Shown here piece by piece: positions 34,061 through 42,867 of a stretch of 64,000 nucleotides of DNA. The DNA is from Streptomyces sp. NBC_01197 (lineage in GTDB: Bacteria > Actinomycetota > Actinomycetes > Streptomycetales > Streptomycetaceae), in the NCBI RefSeq assembly GCF_036010505.1, contig NZ_CP108569.1, positions 6,067,001-6,131,000 of the forward strand, given 5' to 3'. The position numbers and the translations under genes were made by a program. Position 1 is the first letter of the stretch. The number at the start of each line of letters is the position of its first letter. Below the pieces are notes generated by a model that made no database searches, was not told where the DNA came from, and was given only the letters and a program-made list of their open reading frames with translations.

Positions 34061-35488
34061 TCATCCCGCGCACCCCTCCACGAATCTGCGGGCGACCTCG
34101 GGCCGTGCGGCCCAGTGCGTGTGCAGATAGCTCGCGTGCACGCCCTGCTGGACGAACCCCTCGACCCGGCGCTCCGGCTGGTGCACACCCCACGCGGGGA
34201 TGGCGCCCGCACCGGGCTCCAGGACCGTGCGGTGGAACTCATGGGCACGCAGCCGGGTCCCGGCCTGCGCCAGCGAGCTGTCCGACACGGCCACCGCGTC
34301 CCGGTAGCCGAGCGTCAGCCGCTCCGACATCCGGGCCTCGGCGTCCAGCACACCGCACATCGGATGCCCGTCGAGCGAGCGCGACAGATACAGCAGGCCG
34401 GCGCACTCGGCGGCGACCGGCGCACCGGACGCCGCCAGCTCCGCGACGGCCCCGCGCAGCGGCTCGTTGGCGGACAGCTCGGGCCCGTACACCTCCGGGA
34501 AGCCGCCGCCTATGACGAGCGCCCCGGTGCCCTCGGGGAGCCGCTCGTCGTGGAGCGGGTCGAAGCCGACGACATCGGCGCCCGCCGCGGTGAGCAGCTC
34601 GGTGTGCTCGGTGTACGAGAAGGAGAACGCGGCCCCGCCGGCGACGGCGACGACGGGGCGCGCACGGCGGGCAGCCCCGCCGCCGGAGGCCGGGGCAGGA
34701 CGGCCCGCCCCGTGGCCCGAAGGCCGGGCCGGGGTGTCGGACCCGCCGACGCCAGGGGCAAGAGCCTCCCGCGGGTCCCACGCCCCGGCGTCCAGCGGCG
34801 GCGCGCTCCGCGCCAGCGCCAGCACCGCATCCAGATCGCAGCCGGCCCGCACCTGCTCCGCCATGGCCGCGACGGCGCCCACCGCGTCGGGCCGCCGCTC
34901 CGCCACCGGCACAAGCCCCAGATGCCGGGACGGGGTCTGCGCCTGCCCGGTACGCCGGAGCACCCCGAGCACTGGAACCCCCGACTCGTCCAGCGCCTCC
35001 CGGAGCAGCGCCTCGTGCCGGTCGGAGCCCACCTTGTTGAGGATCACCCCGCCGATCCGCACCCGCGGGTCCCAGGAGGCGAACCCGTGCACCAGCGCCG
35101 CCGCCGACCGGGACTGCGACGACGCGTCGACCACCAGCACCACCGGGGCCCGCAGCACCTTCGCGATCTGCGCGGTGGACGCCAGCTCGCCCTGCCCGGC
35201 CGCCCCGTCGTACAGACCCATCACGCCCTCGACGACCGCGAGATCCGCGCCGGCCGCACCGTGTGCGAAGAGCGGCCCGATCAGCTCCGTACCGCACAGG
35301 TACGCGTCGAGATTGCGCCCGGGGCGGCCGGTCGCCAGCGCGTGGTAGCCGGGGTCGATGTAGTCAGGACCCACCTTGTGCGGCGACACGGCGAGACCGC
35401 GCCCGGCGAACGCGGCCATCAGCCCGGTGGCGACCGTGGTCTTGCCGCTGCCCGACGACGGCGCGGCGATGACGAGTCTGGCTACCAC
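34061..35488 (-). CDS. cbiA: cobyrinate a,c-diamide synthase
   Basis: A 475-residue two-domain amidotransferase that amidates the a and c side chains of cobyrinate (called CobB when it acts on the hydrogenobyrinate substrate in the aerobic route). The N-terminal ATPase has APSSGSGKTTV. The C-terminal class I glutaminase has the nucleophile in AAECAGLLYLS. A variable Ala/Pro-rich linker near residue 260 is typical of actinobacterial forms. GTG 35488 overlaps the cobO stop codon. It is the last gene of the leftward cob operon. Confidence 0.93.
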   Translation of the reverse strand: MVARLVIAAPSSGSGKTTVATGLMAAFAGRGLAVSPHKVGPDYIDPGYHALATGRPGRNLDAYLCGTELIGPLFAHGAAGADLAVVEGVMGLYDGAAGQGELASTAQIAKVLRAPVVLVVDASSQSRSAAALVHGFASWDPRVRIGGVILNKVGSDRHEALLREALDESGVPVLGVLRRTGQAQTPSRHLGLVPVAERRPDAVGAVAAMAEQVRAGCDLDAVLALARSAPPLDAGAWDPREALAPGVGGSDTPARPSGHGAGRPAPASGGGAARRARPVVAVAGGAAFSFSYTEHTELLTAAGADVVGFDPLHDERLPEGTGALVIGGGFPEVYGPELSANEPLRGAVAELAASGAPVAAECAGLLYLSRSLDGHPMCGVLDAEARMSERLTLGYRDAVAVSDSSLAQAGTRLRAHEFHRTVLEPGAGAIPAWGVHQPERRVEGFVQQGVHASYLHTHWAARPEVARRFVEGCAG

Positions 35489-36078
35489 TCGATGCCCCTC
35501 TGCCCCTTCTGCCCCGCGTCCATCGGATGCTTGACCTTGGACATGTCGGTCACCAGGTCGGCGAAGTCGAGCAGTGGCTGCGGCGCGTTCCGCCCGGTGA
35601 TCACCACGTGCTGGGTGCCGGGCCGGTCCCGCAGCACCGAGACCACCTCGTCGGTGTCCACCCACCCCCAGTGCATGGGGTACGCGAACTCGTCCAGCAC
35701 GAGCAGCCGGTAGCTCTCCGCCGCCAGATCCCGCTTGACCTGCTCCCAGCCCTCCCGGGCGGCTTCCTCGCTCGACTCGATGTCCCGCTGGACCCAGGAC
35801 CACCCCTCGCCCATCTTGTGCCAGGCGACCGTCCCGCCCTCGCCGCTGTCCCCGAGCACCTTCAGGGCCCGCTCCTCGCCGACCTTCCACTTGGCGGACT
35901 TCACGAACTGGAACACCCCGATGGGCCAGCCCTGATTCCAGCCGCGCAGCGCGAGCCCGAAGGCCGCGGTCGACTTCCCCTTCCCGATACCCGTATGCAC
36001 CATGGTCAGCGGCCGGTTGCGGCGCTGGCGGGTGGTGAGCCCGTCCTCGGGCACGGTGGTCGGCTGTCCCTGCGGCAT
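35482..36078 (-). CDS. cobO: cob(I)yrinic acid a,c-diamide adenosyltransferase
   Basis: A 198-residue CobA/CobO/BtuR-type enzyme that adds the adenosyl group to the reduced corrinoid. The P-loop is GIGKGKST (about residues 31-38), and LLVLDEFAYPMHWGWVD and HVVITGRNAP are family-typical. The ATG overlaps the chelatase stop codon (TAATG), and its stop overlaps cbiA. Confidence 0.95.
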   Translation of the reverse strand: MPQGQPTTVPEDGLTTRQRRNRPLTMVHTGIGKGKSTAAFGLALRGWNQGWPIGVFQFVKSAKWKVGEERALKVLGDSGEGGTVAWHKMGEGWSWVQRDIESSEEAAREGWEQVKRDLAAESYRLLVLDEFAYPMHWGWVDTDEVVSVLRDRPGTQHVVITGRNAPQPLLDFADLVTDMSKVKHPMDAGQKGQRGIEW

Positions 36079-38147
36079 TACGCTGCCCTCCTCGTAGAAC
36101 TGCTCTGTGCGTCCCGCACTACGTCCTTCACCAGCCCCGTGATGCTCTCGGCCCGCAGTTCGTCCAGCGTCACCGCGGTGCCGCCGAGCCGTTGCGCCAG
36201 CTCTCCGGCCAGCCCGAGCCTGACCGGCCCCGCCTCGCAGTCCACGACGACCGACGCGACGCCCTCCGCCTCGTGCAGCCGCGCCGCGCGCGCGGCCAGC
36301 GCGACCGGATCGGGGCCGCCGGTGGCCCGGCCGTCGGTGACGACCACGAGCAGCGGCCGGCGCGACGGGTCCCGCATCCGCTCGACCCGCAGCACCTCAT
36401 GGGCCTTCAGCAGCCCGGCGGCCACCGGGGTGCGCCCGCCGGTCGGCAGCGTGTCGAGGCGGGCCGCGGCCGCGTCCACCGACGAGGTCGGGGGCAGCGC
36501 GATCTCCGCGTCCTTCCCGCGGAACGTCACCAGACCCACCTTGTCCCGCCGCTGGTACGCGTCGAGCAGCAGCGAGAGCACGGCGCCCTTCACCGCGCTC
36601 ATCCGCTGCCTGGCCGCCATCGACCCGGAGGCGTCCACCACGAAGAGCACCAGATTGCCCTCGCGCCCCTCACGGGTGGCCTGCCGCAGATCGTCCCTGC
36701 GGACCACGAGCCCGCGGCCGGACCGCCCGCGCGCCCGCTGGTGCGGCGCCGCCGCCTGGACCGTCGCCGCCAGATGCAGCCTGCTGAGCGCGCCCTGCGG
36801 CCGGCGCGAACCGGTGGTGCGGCCGTGCTCGGTCCTGGCCCGGGAACGGCGCCCCGCGGCGCCGTCGCCCAGCCCCGGCACGCTCAGCATCCGCGTACGG
36901 AACGGCTCGGCCGCCTTCGCCGCCGGCTGCTCCGCGGCACTGCCCGGCGCGGCGGGTCCGCCCCCGCCGGTCTGCTGCTGCGCGGGCGTGTAGGACCCGT
37001 CCGCCGATGGCTCCTGCTGCTGCGGCGTGTCGGCCGGTCCGCCGTCCCCGTCGCGCTGTGGCGGCAGCCCGCCACCGCCGCCGCCGTCGGGCCCGCCGTC
37101 GTCATCCCCATCGTCGTTCCCGCTGCCGTCGTCGTCCCCGGCGGACTCCTTCAGCGTGTCGTCGAGCTTGTCCTCGTCGAGCCCCGGCGCGTCGAACGGG
37201 TTGCGCCTGCGGCGGTGCGGCAGCGCGAGCAGAGCGGCCTGCCGTACGTCGTCGGCCGTGACATCCGACCGCCCCGCCCAGGCGGCCAGCGCGGTCGCGG
37301 TGCGCGCCATCACGATGTCCGCGCGCATCCCGTCCACCTCGAAGGCGGCGCAGGTCGCGGCGATCTGCCGCAGCGCCGGGTCGCCAAGACGCACGGAGGG
37401 CAGCAGCGCCCGCGCGGCCACGATGCGCGCCCGCAGTCCGGCCTCCTCGCCGGCCCAGCGGGCGGCGAAACCGGCGGGGTCGTCGTCGTACGCGAGCCTC
37501 CTGCGCACCACCTCGACCCGCTGGTCCGGGTCGCGCGACGCGGCGACCTCGACGGTCAGCCCGAAGCGGTCCAGCAACTGCGGCCGCAGCTCGCCCTCTT
37601 CGGGGTTCATCGTCCCCACGAGCAGGAACCGCGCGGCGTGCCGTACGGAGACGCCCTCGCGCTCCACGTACGAGGCGCCCATGGCGGCCGCGTCGAGCAG
37701 CAGGTCCACCAAGTGGTCGTGCAGCAGGTTGACTTCGTCGACGTACAGGATCCCGCGGTGCGCGTCGGCGAGCAGCCCCGGCTCGAACGCCTTCACGCCA
37801 TCGGCCAGCGCCCGCTCGATGTCCAGCGCGCCGACGAGCCGGTCCTCCGATGCGCCGACGGGCAGTTCGACCATGCGCGCGTCGCGCACCACGCCGTCGG
37901 TCGACTCGTGCGGGCCGTCAGGACATGCCGGGTCGGGGGCTCCGGGGTCGCACGAGAAGCGACACCCGGAGACCACCGGGACCCCGGGCAGCAGCGCGGA
38001 CAGGGCCCGCACCGCCGTACTCTTCGCGGTCCCCTTCTCGCCGCGCACGAGTACGCCGCCGACAGCCGGGCTGACCGCGTTGAGCAGCAGCCCGAGACGC
38101 AGGTCATCCATGCCCACGACAGCGGTGAACGGGTAGGGCGTGCTCAC
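36078..38147 (-). CDS. magnesium/cobalt chelatase subunit D family (fused AAA+ and VWA domains)
   Basis: A 689-residue protein that combines a ChlI/CobS-like AAA+ module (residues 1-320; Walker A RGEKGTAKST, Walker B ILYVDEVNLL) with a C-terminal VWA domain (about 480-680; MIDAS VDASGSM). The linker is acidic and Gly/Pro/Gln-rich. In this context it most likely partners CobN for ATP-driven cobalt insertion. CobN itself is not in the window. The GTG start at 38147 follows AAGGAG. Confidence 0.9.
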   Translation of the reverse strand: MSTPYPFTAVVGMDDLRLGLLLNAVSPAVGGVLVRGEKGTAKSTAVRALSALLPGVPVVSGCRFSCDPGAPDPACPDGPHESTDGVVRDARMVELPVGASEDRLVGALDIERALADGVKAFEPGLLADAHRGILYVDEVNLLHDHLVDLLLDAAAMGASYVEREGVSVRHAARFLLVGTMNPEEGELRPQLLDRFGLTVEVAASRDPDQRVEVVRRRLAYDDDPAGFAARWAGEEAGLRARIVAARALLPSVRLGDPALRQIAATCAAFEVDGMRADIVMARTATALAAWAGRSDVTADDVRQAALLALPHRRRRNPFDAPGLDEDKLDDTLKESAGDDDGSGNDDGDDDGGPDGGGGGGLPPQRDGDGGPADTPQQQEPSADGSYTPAQQQTGGGGPAAPGSAAEQPAAKAAEPFRTRMLSVPGLGDGAAGRRSRARTEHGRTTGSRRPQGALSRLHLAATVQAAAPHQRARGRSGRGLVVRRDDLRQATREGREGNLVLFVVDASGSMAARQRMSAVKGAVLSLLLDAYQRRDKVGLVTFRGKDAEIALPPTSSVDAAAARLDTLPTGGRTPVAAGLLKAHEVLRVERMRDPSRRPLLVVVTDGRATGGPDPVALAARAARLHEAEGVASVVVDCEAGPVRLGLAGELAQRLGGTAVTLDELRAESITGLVKDVVRDAQSSSTRRAA

Positions 38148-38238
38148 TTGGGGATCACTCCTTCAGATGCTCGGGTGACAGGTTCACCAACGGACCGGCG
38201 GGGTGTGCGCTGTCGCGCCCCGGCCGCTCTCATGGCGC

Positions 38239-39744
38239 TCACGGCGCTCCGGGGGCCACGAACGGGAGTCCGGCCGGCGCGCCCGACTCGATGAGCGCGA
38301 GCAGCCCATCGGTGTCAGCGTGCTCCTCGATGAGGTCGCCGAGCCGGTCGAGCTGCTCCTCGCGGAGCACGCCGAAGCTGGTGTCGGGCGCCGGTACGAA
38401 CCGCCGGCCCGCGACGGCGGCGACCTCGCGCAGGAAGGCCCGGCGGAAACCGTCGCTCTCCAGCGAGCCGTGCCAGTGCGTGCCCCACACGGAACCGGTG
38501 CGGCAGCCGTCCAGGAAGGGGGAGCCGCCCAGCACATCGGCGACCCCGTGGTGGATCTCGTACCCCTCGACCGGCTCCCCGAGGGCCTCTCCGACGGGCC
38601 GCGCCAAGGTCTTCTCCACCGCGAACCGCACCCGGACGGGCAGCAGCCCGAGCCCGTCGACGGCCCCGGCGCGCGATTCGACCGTGTCGTCGATGTGCTC
38701 GCCGAGCAGCTGGAAACCACCGCAGATGCCCAGCACCGGACGGCCTTCGGCGGCCCGCCGGGCCAGCGCGTCGGCGAGCCCGCGCTCCCGCAGCCACTCC
38801 AGCGCGCGCACCGTGCCGCGCGTACCCGGCACGATCACCAGGTCGGCGTCGGCCAGCTCCTCCGCACGGTCCACGAACCGCACCACGACGCCCGGTTCGG
38901 CGGCCAGCGCGTCCACATCGGTGAAGTTCGACATCAGCGGCACGGCGCACACGGCGACCCGCAGCACGTCCTGCCCGTACGGCGCGGACACGGCGGACTC
39001 GCGCACAGTGCCGCGCATCGACACCCGCAGCCCGTCCTCCTCGTCGATACCCAGGCCGTGCGCGTACGGCAGGACACCGTAGGTCCGCCGCCCGGTCAGC
39101 CCGTGCAGCATGTCGAGCCCCGGTTCGAGCAGGGATACATCCCCGCGGAACTTGTTGACGAGGTACCCGGCGACGAGCGACTGGTCCTCGGCGCTCAGCA
39201 GCGCCGTCGTACCGAAGAACGACGCGAAGACACCGCCCCGGTCGATGTCGCCGACGACGACCACCGGGAACCGCGCGGCGCGCGCGACACCCATGTTCAC
39301 GATGTCGGTCCGCCGCAGATTGATCTCGGCCGGACTGCCCGCCCCCTCGCAGATCACCGCGTCATACGTGCCCCGGAGCTGAGCCAGACAGTCCGTCACC
39401 GTGCCGAGCAGCGCCTCCTGCCGGCCGCCGTGGTAGCCGCGGGCGCTCATCTCGCCCACCGGCTTCCCCATCAGCACGACCTGGCTCGACCTGTCGCTCC
39501 CCGGCTTGAGCAGCACCGGGTTCATCAGTGCCGTGGGCTCGACCCGCGCCGCCTGCGCCTGCATCGCCTGGGCCCGCCCGATCTCCGCGCCCTCGCGGGT
39601 GACGAACGAGTTGAGCGACATGTTCTGCGCCTTGAAGGGCGCGACCTTCACACCCCGGCGCACCAGCCACCGGCAGATGCCCGCAGTGACCACGCTCTTC
39701 CCGGCGTCCGACGTGGTTCCGGCCACCAGCAGTCCGCCACTCAT
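38239..39744 (-). CDS. cobQ: cobyric acid synthase
   Basis: A 501-residue amidotransferase that amidates the b, d, e and g side chains. The N-terminal ATPase has GTTSDAGKS followed by FKAQNMSLNS. The C-terminal glutaminase has its nucleophile in GICGGFQLLG and a His in the HGSL region. ATG 39744 gives the standard MSGGLLVAGTTSDAGKS start. It overlaps cobD by 4 bp. Confidence 0.96.
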   Translation of the reverse strand: MSGGLLVAGTTSDAGKSVVTAGICRWLVRRGVKVAPFKAQNMSLNSFVTREGAEIGRAQAMQAQAARVEPTALMNPVLLKPGSDRSSQVVLMGKPVGEMSARGYHGGRQEALLGTVTDCLAQLRGTYDAVICEGAGSPAEINLRRTDIVNMGVARAARFPVVVVGDIDRGGVFASFFGTTALLSAEDQSLVAGYLVNKFRGDVSLLEPGLDMLHGLTGRRTYGVLPYAHGLGIDEEDGLRVSMRGTVRESAVSAPYGQDVLRVAVCAVPLMSNFTDVDALAAEPGVVVRFVDRAEELADADLVIVPGTRGTVRALEWLRERGLADALARRAAEGRPVLGICGGFQLLGEHIDDTVESRAGAVDGLGLLPVRVRFAVEKTLARPVGEALGEPVEGYEIHHGVADVLGGSPFLDGCRTGSVWGTHWHGSLESDGFRRAFLREVAAVAGRRFVPAPDTSFGVLREEQLDRLGDLIEEHADTDGLLALIESGAPAGLPFVAPGAP

Positions 39745-40670
39745 CCGCGTACCTTCCTCACCACGAGAGCTGTCGCGAGCGCCAGCACGGACACCCGGCG
39801 CGACAGCCGCACCGCGCGCTCGATGTCGCCGACGGCCACCGGACGGCCGCCGCCGTTGAGCACCGCCCGGTGCTCGACCCGGCCGGCGTACGAGAGGGTG
39901 CCGCCGAGCCGTACGCCCAGCGCGCCCGCGAACGACGCCTCCACCGGGCCCGCGTTGGGGCTCGGGTGGCCGCCCGCGTCCGACCGCCAGGCCCGTACGG
40001 CGCCGCGCGGGTCCCCGCCCGCGAGCACCGCGAGTACGGCGGTGAGGCGGGCGCCCGGCCGGCCGGCCAGATCGTCGAGCCGGGCGGAGGCCCAGCCGTA
40101 CCGCAGATACCGGGGCGACCTGTGGCCGACCATCGCGTCCAGGGTGTTCACCGCCCGGAACCCGGCGAGCCCCGGCACCCCGGCCAGGGCGCCCCAGACC
40201 AGCGCGCCCACCACCGCGTCGGAGGTGTTCTCGGCCACGGACTCCACGACGGCCCGCGCGATCTGCTGCGCGTCGAGTGCCTGCGGATCGCGCCCGCACA
40301 GATGCGGCAGCCGCCCCCTGGCGGCCTCGATGTCACCCGCCGCCAGCGCGTCGCCCACCGCGCGCGCCTCCCGTCCCAGCGAAGTGCCGCCGACGACGGC
40401 CCAGGTGGTGGCGGCGGTCAGCGCGACGCCCGCGACGGGACGGCCGCGTACGGCACGCCCGGCCAGTACGGCGGCGCCCACCACGCCCCCGGCGCAGAGC
40501 GCGGTGTGCAGCGCGCCCCACCCGCGGTGGTCACGCCAGAGCCGGCGCTCCACGGCGGCGGCGGCCCGCCCGAAGGCGGCGACGGGGTGCCCGCGCCGGG
40601 GGTCGGCGAAGATGAGGTCTGCCAGGAGGCCCGTGGTGGCGCCGTACACGAAGACACGCTCGGCACGCAT
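39741..40670 (-). CDS. cobD: adenosylcobinamide-phosphate synthase
   Basis: A 309-residue membrane protein (CobD/CbiB) with about five hydrophobic segments. It joins the aminopropanol (phosphate) arm to adenosylcobyric acid. The start LLADLIFADPRRGHPVAAFG and PHLCGRDPQALDAQQIARAVVESVAENTSDAVV are diagnostic. It is the first enzyme gene downstream of the cobalamin riboswitch, preceded by a possible 26-codon ORF. Confidence 0.94.
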   Translation of the reverse strand: MRAERVFVYGATTGLLADLIFADPRRGHPVAAFGRAAAAVERRLWRDHRGWGALHTALCAGGVVGAAVLAGRAVRGRPVAGVALTAATTWAVVGGTSLGREARAVGDALAAGDIEAARGRLPHLCGRDPQALDAQQIARAVVESVAENTSDAVVGALVWGALAGVPGLAGFRAVNTLDAMVGHRSPRYLRYGWASARLDDLAGRPGARLTAVLAVLAGGDPRGAVRAWRSDAGGHPSPNAGPVEASFAGALGVRLGGTLSYAGRVEHRAVLNGGGRPVAVGDIERAVRLSRRVSVLALATALVVRKVRG

Positions 40671-40674
40671 GGGG

Positions 40675-40755
40675 TCAGCAGGCCGGTACGTCCGGGACCC
40701 TCACGGCGGCGGCACTCGGTGCATCGGGCGGTTCGGGCAGCAGGCGGCCGCGCAT
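40675..40755 (-). CDS. possible 26-residue leader ORF between riboswitch and cobD
   Basis: ATG at 40755 follows GTGAGGA (40763-40769) at a normal distance. It encodes a 26-residue Pro/Ala-rich peptide ending VRVPDVPAC, and the stop lies 4 bases before the cobD start. The ribosome site could pair with CTCAC at 40806-40810 inside the riboswitch 3' segment. It has no known relative. It could be a translated leader coupling riboswitch state to cobD, or chance. Confidence 0.4.
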   Translation of the reverse strand: MRGRLLPEPPDAPSAAAVRVPDVPAC

Positions 40756-40789
40756 GGCGTAGTCCTCACTCAGGGTGTCCGCGCCCTGG

Positions 40790-40935
40790 TCCGACGTGAT
40801 CGGCGGTGAGAGTTCCTGGCTCCCGGGGGCGACCCCGGTGACAGTGGCGGGACCGCGCCGGATTCGCACCGGACTTCCTCTCCTGCCGCCGTATTGGCCC
40901 CGGAAGTCCACCACGGTCGGCGAACACCCGTCAAC
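40790..40935 (-). ncRNA. cobalamin riboswitch
   Basis: Read leftward, the B12-box region AAGTCCGGTGCGAATCCGGC (around 40857-40876) leads into CGGTCCCGCCACTGT. The invariant GCCACTG is at 40842-40848 and AGCCAGGA at 40814-40821. This is the conserved core of adenosylcobalamin riboswitches. It lies upstream of cobD-cobQ-chelatase-cobO-cbiA and should reduce their expression when B12 is plentiful. The outer boundaries are approximate. Confidence 0.88.
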
Positions 40936-41020
40936 TCACCCTTGACCTGCGGCGGCGCAGTGTGCCGAGCCCCACACCGGCCACCCGGACGGCCGGGCGC
41001 ACCGGCCGCGCACACCAGAC

Positions 41021-41056
41021 GCCCGCCCGGTGGCCGGTGGAGGCCGCCGGGCGGGC
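41021..41056. terminator. terminator hairpin after the phosphate-transport pair
   Basis: GCCCGCCCGGTGGCC (41021-41035) pairs with 41042-41056 with one mismatch around a six-base loop. It lies 31 bases beyond the stop of the leftward 87-residue protein and upstream of the cob leader. Confidence 0.65.
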
Positions 41057-41086
41057 GGAGTGACGAAGTGGCGGGAGGAGCGGCTG

Positions 41087-41350
41087 TCAGGCGACGATCA
41101 GATAGATCCCGTACGCCACGGCCGCCGCGCAGAGTGCGAAGCAGGCGTACGAACCGGCCCGCGCGGCCGATGCCGGGCCCAGGCCCGTACCGGCAGGCGT
41201 CGCGGCGGCGGGTGCGGTGGCGGTGCCTGGTTCCGGCGCTGGCTTCCGCGCCAGGCCCACCACGCCGAGGGTGAACAGGCCCACCAGTCCGACGGTCGCC
41301 ACGAGGCTGACGCCGAAGACGGTGCCGAGAGCTGCCCAGTCGATGTCCAT
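41087..41350 (-). CDS. small two-helix membrane protein paired with Pit transporter
   Basis: An 87-residue protein with two hydrophobic helices (residues 8-33 and 65-87) joined by a Pro/Ala/Thr-rich linker. No enzymatic motif is seen. It starts 19 bases after the Pit transporter stop and is probably an accessory subunit or stabiliser of it. I recall the same pairing next to pitH2 in S. coelicolor. Confidence 0.78.
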   Translation of the reverse strand: MDIDWAALGTVFGVSLVATVGLVGLFTLGVVGLARKPAPEPGTATAPAAATPAGTGLGPASAARAGSYACFALCAAAVAYGIYLIVA

Positions 41351-41369
41351 GGTGCGGTGTCCTTCTCCT

Positions 41370-42623
41370 TCAGACCGTGGCGGGCCGGTTGGGCTCCGGT
41401 GCGGCGCCGCCCGGTGCGGGGATGGTGGTGCGGAGAGGGTCGGAGACCGCTCCGACGGGCGGCGGGACGACGGCCGCGATGGCGGCGGTCACCACCCCGG
41501 CCGGCTCCGCGGACCCGGCGGGTTCGTCGGGGGTGACGCTGTGCTGGCCGACCGGCTTGCGGCGGGAGAGCGACCAGATGACACCCGAGCCCGCGACCAG
41601 CAGGACGGCGACGGCGCCGACGCCCCAGGGGCCGCGGCCGGTCAGAAACTCGGCACCCGCGCCGACGAGCGCGGCGGCGGGCAGGGTCAGGCACCAGGCG
41701 ATGGCCATCCGGGTCGCGGTGGACCAGCGGACCACCGCGCCCTTGCGGCCGACGCCCGCGCCCATCACGGCGCCCGAGCAGACCTGGGTGGTGGAGAGCG
41801 AGAAGCCGAGGTGCGAGGAGGCCAGGATCACGGTCGCGGCACCGGTCTGGGCGGCGAAGCCCTGCTGCGGCCTGAGCTCGGTGAGCCCCTTGCCCATGGT
41901 CTTGATGATGCGCCAGCCGCCCAGGTAGGTACCGAGTGCGATGGCGGTGCCCGCGGAGACGATGACCCACAGGGGCGGGTTCGAGCCGGGTGCGATGACG
42001 TTGCCGGTGACCAGGGCGAGGGTGATGACACCCATGGTTTTCTGGGCGTCGTTGGTGCCGTGGGCGAGCGAGACCAGGCCCGCGGAGGCGATCTGGCCGG
42101 CCCGGTAACCCTTGGCGGTGGACTTCTCGTCCGTACGGCGCCCGATCCGGTACGTCAGCCTGGTGGCCAGCAGCGCGGCGAGACCGGCGACGACCGGCGC
42201 GGCGACCGCGGGGAGCAGGACCTTGGTGATGACGACGTGGCCGTTGACACCCGACGAGCCGACCGACATCAGCGTGGCTCCGATGAGCCCGCCGAAGAGT
42301 GCGTGGGAGGAACTGGACGGCAGGCCGAGCAGCCAGGTCAGCAGATTCCAGAGGATGGCACCGACGAGTGCCGCGAAGATCACTTCTGTGGTGATGCCCT
42401 GTTCATTGATGATCCCGCCGGAGATCGTCCTGGCGACCTCGACGGACAGGAATGCCCCGACAAGGTTGAGCACGGCGGACATGGCCACCGCGGTCTTCGG
42501 TTTGAGAGCGCCGGTCGAGATGGTCGTCGCCATCGCGTTGGCAGTGTCGTGGAAACCGTTCGTGAAGTCGAACACGAGAGCGGTAATGATCACGATCCCA
42601 AGGAGCAGGGTCAAGTGTTCCAT
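41370..42623 (-). CDS. low-affinity inorganic phosphate transporter (Pit family)
   Basis: A 417-residue PiT transporter with about ten helices. Both halves of the duplicated signature are visible: FTNGFHDTANAMATTISTGAL near the N terminus and LVSLAHGTNDAQKTMGVI in the middle. It moves metal-phosphate with protons. A PHO box upstream (42652-42692) suggests PhoP control. A long Pro/Ala-rich cytoplasmic tail ends the protein. Confidence 0.94.
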   Translation of the reverse strand: MEHLTLLLGIVIITALVFDFTNGFHDTANAMATTISTGALKPKTAVAMSAVLNLVGAFLSVEVARTISGGIINEQGITTEVIFAALVGAILWNLLTWLLGLPSSSSHALFGGLIGATLMSVGSSGVNGHVVITKVLLPAVAAPVVAGLAALLATRLTYRIGRRTDEKSTAKGYRAGQIASAGLVSLAHGTNDAQKTMGVITLALVTGNVIAPGSNPPLWVIVSAGTAIALGTYLGGWRIIKTMGKGLTELRPQQGFAAQTGAATVILASSHLGFSLSTTQVCSGAVMGAGVGRKGAVVRWSTATRMAIAWCLTLPAAALVGAGAEFLTGRGPWGVGAVAVLLVAGSGVIWSLSRRKPVGQHSVTPDEPAGSAEPAGVVTAAIAAVVPPPVGAVSDPLRTTIPAPGGAAPEPNRPATV

Positions 42624-42651
42624 TTACCTGGGCAATCGTTCGAGGTCATTG

Positions 42652-42692
42652 ACGAGATGAACGTAGGCAACCCGGGTGAACGGAAGATGAAC
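42652..42692 (-). promoter_or_regulatory. PHO box (PhoP-binding direct repeats) upstream of pit
   Basis: Read leftward, two adjacent 11-base repeats, GTTCATCTTCC (42692-42682) and GTTCACCCGGG (42681-42671), are followed eight bases later by a third, GTTCATCTCGT (42662-42652). They fit the Streptomyces PHO consensus GTTCACC. They lie 29-69 bases from the pit start codon, overlapping the probable promoter. Confidence 0.8.
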
Positions 42693-42867
42693 TGAGACGG
42701 GCGCTGTGGTGACTCTGCGCGGAGGCCCCCATTCCACTCGCGGCCGGCGGTTGCCGCGGTGGCGTACCGGGGGCACCCGGAGGGCTGGCATCATCGCGTG
42801 GACGGGCCCAGAATGCCCGGAGCAGCGCAGATGTGGCAGCGGGACAGATGTGACCGGGGAGACAGCA

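Noticed and set aside
36192..38294. 700-residue plus-strand frame
   Set aside because: Antisense to the chelatase gene, whose Walker and MIDAS motifs are intact; low-complexity composition.
38203..40809. 868-residue open frame on the plus strand across cobQ and cobD
   Set aside because: It is antisense to two clear cobalamin genes, is Arg/Pro/His-rich, and has no recognisable domain; long antisense frames are usual in DNA of this GC content.
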